A stretch of DNA of 8,458 nt from positions 1 through 8,458 of the forward strand of contig CABVAP010000099.1 of the NCBI GenBank assembly GCA_902496345.1. Direction: 5' to 3'. The stretch comes from an uncultured Eubacteriales bacterium (lineage in GTDB: Bacteria > Bacillota > Clostridia > Lachnospirales > CAG-274). Under the pieces are notes generated by a model. It saw nothing but the letters and a program-made list of their open reading frames with translations, did no database searches and was not told the origin of the DNA. Position numbers and translations under genes: made by a program. Of the stretch, positions 7,501 through 8,458 are shown piece by piece; the stretch's first letter is position 1; each line of letters opens with the position of its first letter.

Positions 7501-8088
7501 AATAGCTGACTCAGAAACAGGCGAAAAAATATCAATGATACCACCTCTAACAGCAAACTGACCTTGACTTTCGACTAAATCACATCTGTCATATCCCATA
7601 AAGACTAATTTTTCGCAAAACTTATCAATATCGACTTGCATACCCTCTTCAAGCTGGAGGATAAAATTTTTAAAGACATCTTTGGGAACGAGTCTATCAA
7701 AAAGAGATTCAACAGACAAAACAATTGTAAAATTTTCTTGTTCATTTTTTTGAGATATAACGTTGCTTATAATTTCAAATCTTTTTCTAATGATGTCGGT
7801 ACTTTTAATATCGGCACTATAAAATATAATATCCTTAGAGGGATAGAGCATAACATTTTTTTTATTAAAAAAAGTCATATCGTCAAAAATCTCTTTTGCA
7901 CGAAGTTCATTTTCAGCAACTACAAGAGATGGGCGAGAAAGTTCATCAGTTATACCATAAATAAGGTGAGATTTTTGCGAACCAACAACCCCTGTTACAA
8001 GCACAGGGGTTTGATTTTCGTTTATTGAATTTACAACATTTTTAAAATTTTCTATCTCCGAAAACGGATTTAAAAGTACACTTGACAT
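4570..8088 (-). CDS. mfd: Transcription-repair coupling factor Mfd
   Basis: DNA translocase that recognises RNA polymerase stalled at lesions, pushes it off and recruits UvrA for nucleotide excision repair. The 1172-residue protein has the full family layout: a UvrB-like N-terminal module with a degenerate Walker A region (near 32-42) and FAVRGGIIDIFSP (about 178-190), a basic linker (489-501), the RNA-polymerase-interacting CarD-like domain opening at VGDYVVHDNHGIGIF (512-526), then a RecG-like motor with Walker A GDVGFGKTE (661-669), DEEQ (762-765), TATPIPRT (788-795) and QLRGRVGR (931-938), the TRG translocation region (about 969-998) and the C-terminal autoinhibitory domain (from about 1031). 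The start at 8088 (MSSVLLNPF) is set by CGGAGGTG 7 bases upstream; an in-frame ATG at 8115 lies upstream of that site. The repeat element ends only 39 bases before the start. No pth or prsA neighbour is seen. Confidence 0.97.
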   Translation of the reverse strand: MSSVLLNPFSEIENFKNVVNSINENQTPVLVTGVVGSQKSHLIYGITDELSRPSLVVAENELRAKEIFDDMTFFNKKNVMLYPSKDIIFYSADIKSTDIIRKRFEIISNVISQKNEQENFTIVLSVESLFDRLVPKDVFKNFILQLEEGMQVDIDKFCEKLVFMGYDRCDLVESQGQFAVRGGIIDIFSPVSESAIRIEFWGDEIDTIRTLDEYSQRSVDKVQKITIYPMRELVYGEKELKSALAKINKEFKNVLATFEKKSKIDEATNLKEYIGEAIERLTEEKSISGVDKYINYFYDNTETLLDYLPKDTIIYFDEPNRISEHAQRVLDEFAESIKGRIEKGYMLPSNANMVYTYQDILQKTSKFTEVLFTGIVKNIKDFKLKSSYEFLVKSSGTFKNNFELLLDELNYMTSNDYRIIFLAGNKTRCERIVKDLNSNDVTAFFSENPDRLAMSKNVVYVLRGSLTTGFEYVKEKFVVISDKEIFGTEKKKRKAKKKKNSVKIQSFSDLKVGDYVVHDNHGIGIFRGIEKMTSDGVSKDYMKIGYADEGNLYVAINQMDMVQKYIGGEAHLPKLNKLGGTQWIKAKAKAKKAAYILAQDLVDLYAQRQAAKGFTYSKDNVWQREFEDSFPFEETDDQLNAIEDVKADMESGKVMDRLVCGDVGFGKTEVALRAAFKAVQDSKQVAYLVPTTILAQQHFNTFLTRMQNFPIRVEMMSRFRTPKQQRETINGLKNGSVDIVVGTHRILSKDLEFKNLGLIIVDEEQRFGVAHKEKMKSMKQDVNVLTLTATPIPRTLHMSLTGIRDMSILEEPPSERLPIQTYVMEYNDESVKDAIHRELARGGQVYYLNNRVNNISEVSLKIQKLVPEANVAFAHGQMSERELENIMLEFMNGNIDVLVCTTIIETGLDIPNVNTIIIQDADCMGLSQLYQLRGRVGRSSRSSFAYLMYRKNKVLQEVSEKRLQTIKEFTEFGSGFKVAMRDLEIRGAGNLLGAEQHGHMDTVGYDMYCKLLDQAVLELKGEKVKEEFETLIDVTINAYIPESYIVNEEQKLDMYKKISEIQNQNDFFDVQDELEDRFGTIPNAVQNLLDIAIMKSVAHSIGVISVIQRGENIVVKFKPDAEVDVAKLLEVIKENSKQLMLSGGGATPYITFKTNGSKKFIIELKGYLEKML

Positions 8089-8094
8089 ACCACA

Positions 8095-8099
8095 CCTCC
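8095..8099 (-). promoter_or_regulatory. Ribosome binding site of mfd
   Basis: GGAGG on the minus strand, 6 bases before the ATG at 8088. It favours MSSVLLNPF as the start and makes the in-frame ATG at 8115 unlikely. Confidence 0.85.
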
Positions 8100-8120
8100 G
8101 TAATTTTTCTAACATTTTTA

Positions 8121-8150
8121 AGAATACAAATTGGGGTTTGTAGGGGTGAA
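8121..8150 (-). promoter_or_regulatory. Possible mfd promoter partly inside the repeat arm
   Basis: On the minus strand TTCACC (8150-8145) and TATTCT (8126-8121) are 18 bases apart, each 4 of 6 to the sigma-A consensus. If real, the -35 box lies inside the repeat element and the -10 box just outside, giving a leader of about 26 bases. The match is weak and a promoter further upstream is equally possible. Confidence 0.25.
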
Positions 8151-8357
8151 CCTTTTTAAGTAAAAAGATTTTAAGAACTAGTTTTGTGGTGGTTTTAGTT
8201 TTGGGTTTATAATCCGATTACATCGGAAATCTATTTATTTGCCTACGGCGTGAAAATTTTTGAATAAAGATATTTAAAAAAACTAGTTTTGTGGTGGTTT
8301 TAGTTTTTTGGTTTATAATCCGATTTAATTGGAAATCTATTTATTTGCCTACGGCGT

Positions 8358-8383
8358 GGTACTTTTTGATTGCAAAAAGTACC
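8358..8383. repeat. 11-bp perfect hairpin in right repeat arm
   Basis: GGTACTTTTTG pairs with CAAAAAGTACC around the loop ATTG; mirror copy of the hairpin at 54-79. Confidence 0.9.
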
Positions 8384-8390
8384 CAAAAAC

Positions 8391-8414
8391 CTGGGGGGTT
8401 TCGATTCCCCCCAG
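8391..8414. repeat. GC-rich hairpin in right repeat arm
   Basis: CTGGGGGG pairs with CCCCCCAG around an 8-base loop; mirror copy of 23-46. Confidence 0.85.
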
Positions 8415-8428
8415 ACCCCCACAAACGA

Positions 8429-8446
8429 GCAGGGGAACACCCCTGC
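8429..8446. repeat. Terminal GC-rich hairpin of right repeat arm
   Basis: GCAGGGG pairs perfectly with CCCCTGC around the loop AACA. The left arm enters the window in the middle of the corresponding structure (1-8), which shows that the element is longer than the visible left copy. Confidence 0.8.
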
Positions 8447-8458
8447 ACCCCCGACATT

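Larger units (their letters stand above)
8128..8458 (+). repeat. Right arm of large inverted repeat; MITE/REP-like element
   Basis: This is the partner of the element at 1-308. Bases 8331-8436 equal the reverse complement of 1-106 exactly; the last 22 bases of the window have no partner because the left copy is cut by the window edge. It carries two tandem units of about 105 bp, beginning CTAGTTTTGTGGTGG at 8178 and 8283, with the invariant 28-nt core at 8225-8252 and 8331-8358. Imperfect inverted repeats GTTTGTAGGGGT (8136-8147) and ACCCCCACAAAC (8415-8426) lie near its ends. Hairpins: 8152-8167, 8213-8227 (TCCGAT/ATCGGA), 8358-8383, 8391-8414 and 8429-8446. No coding frame is seen. It lies immediately upstream of mfd. 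Confidence 0.9.

Noticed and set aside
7636..8028. 130-codon open frame on the plus strand inside mfd
   Set aside because: It is antisense to conserved Mfd sequence, rich in Phe, Lys and Asn as expected from complementing AT-rich coding DNA, and has no family-like motifs.
8089..8115. Nine-residue N-terminal extension of Mfd
   Set aside because: The GGAGG lies inside this stretch and points to the ATG at 8088; the family alignment also starts there.

Overview
This window reads as a stretch of low-GC Firmicutes chromosome, most likely a gut-type member of class Clostridia. The evidence is AT-rich DNA, strong AGGAGG-type ribosome binding sites before every gene, the serC-serA-DUF1015 gene order familiar from Clostridia, and protein sequences of clostridial flavour. 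I cannot name a genus. All four genes lie on the minus strand. No transposase, integrase, phage, CRISPR, toxin-antitoxin or recognisable defence gene is present.

Layout from right to left, in the direction of transcription: (1) a right-hand copy of a structured repeat element (8128 to at least 8436); (2) mfd (8088-4570), the transcription-repair coupling factor, complete; (3) a 482-base intergenic region holding a hairpin behind mfd, an intrinsic terminator (4353-4389), a strong sigma-A-type promoter (-35 at 4315-4320, -10 at 4291-4296) and a leader of about 197 nt; (4) serC (4087-3005); (5) a 206-base gap with a 12-bp stem-loop and a terminator-like hairpin just before the next ribosome binding site; (6) serA (2798-1662); (7) a 104-base gap with two more hairpins, the second again a terminator abutting a ribosome binding site; (8) a DUF1015 gene (1557-307); (9) a left-hand copy of the repeat element (1-308) in inverted orientation, starting inside the DUF1015 stop codon.

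SerA and SerC are the first two enzymes of the phosphorylated serine pathway (3-phosphoglycerate to phosphohydroxypyruvate to O-phosphoserine). The third enzyme, phosphoserine phosphatase (SerB), is absent. Its place is taken by a DUF1015 protein carrying a DGHHR motif that recalls the ParB/Srx-fold free-serine kinases, so a role in handling phosphoserine or serine is a reasonable hypothesis. No promoter fits between either intergenic terminator and the ribosome binding site behind it, so serA and the DUF1015 gene appear to depend on readthrough, suggesting attenuation or graded expression.

The most unusual structure is the pair of flanking repeats. Their outer 106 bases are perfectly identical in inverted orientation (1-106 against 8331-8436). 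Each arm holds two tandem units of about 105 bp sharing an invariant 28-nt core, several hairpins, and imperfect 12-bp terminal inverted repeats. They look like MITE-like or REP-like dispersed elements without coding capacity. Because both ends of the window fall inside the same element, the window may be a contig whose ends are set by this repeat.
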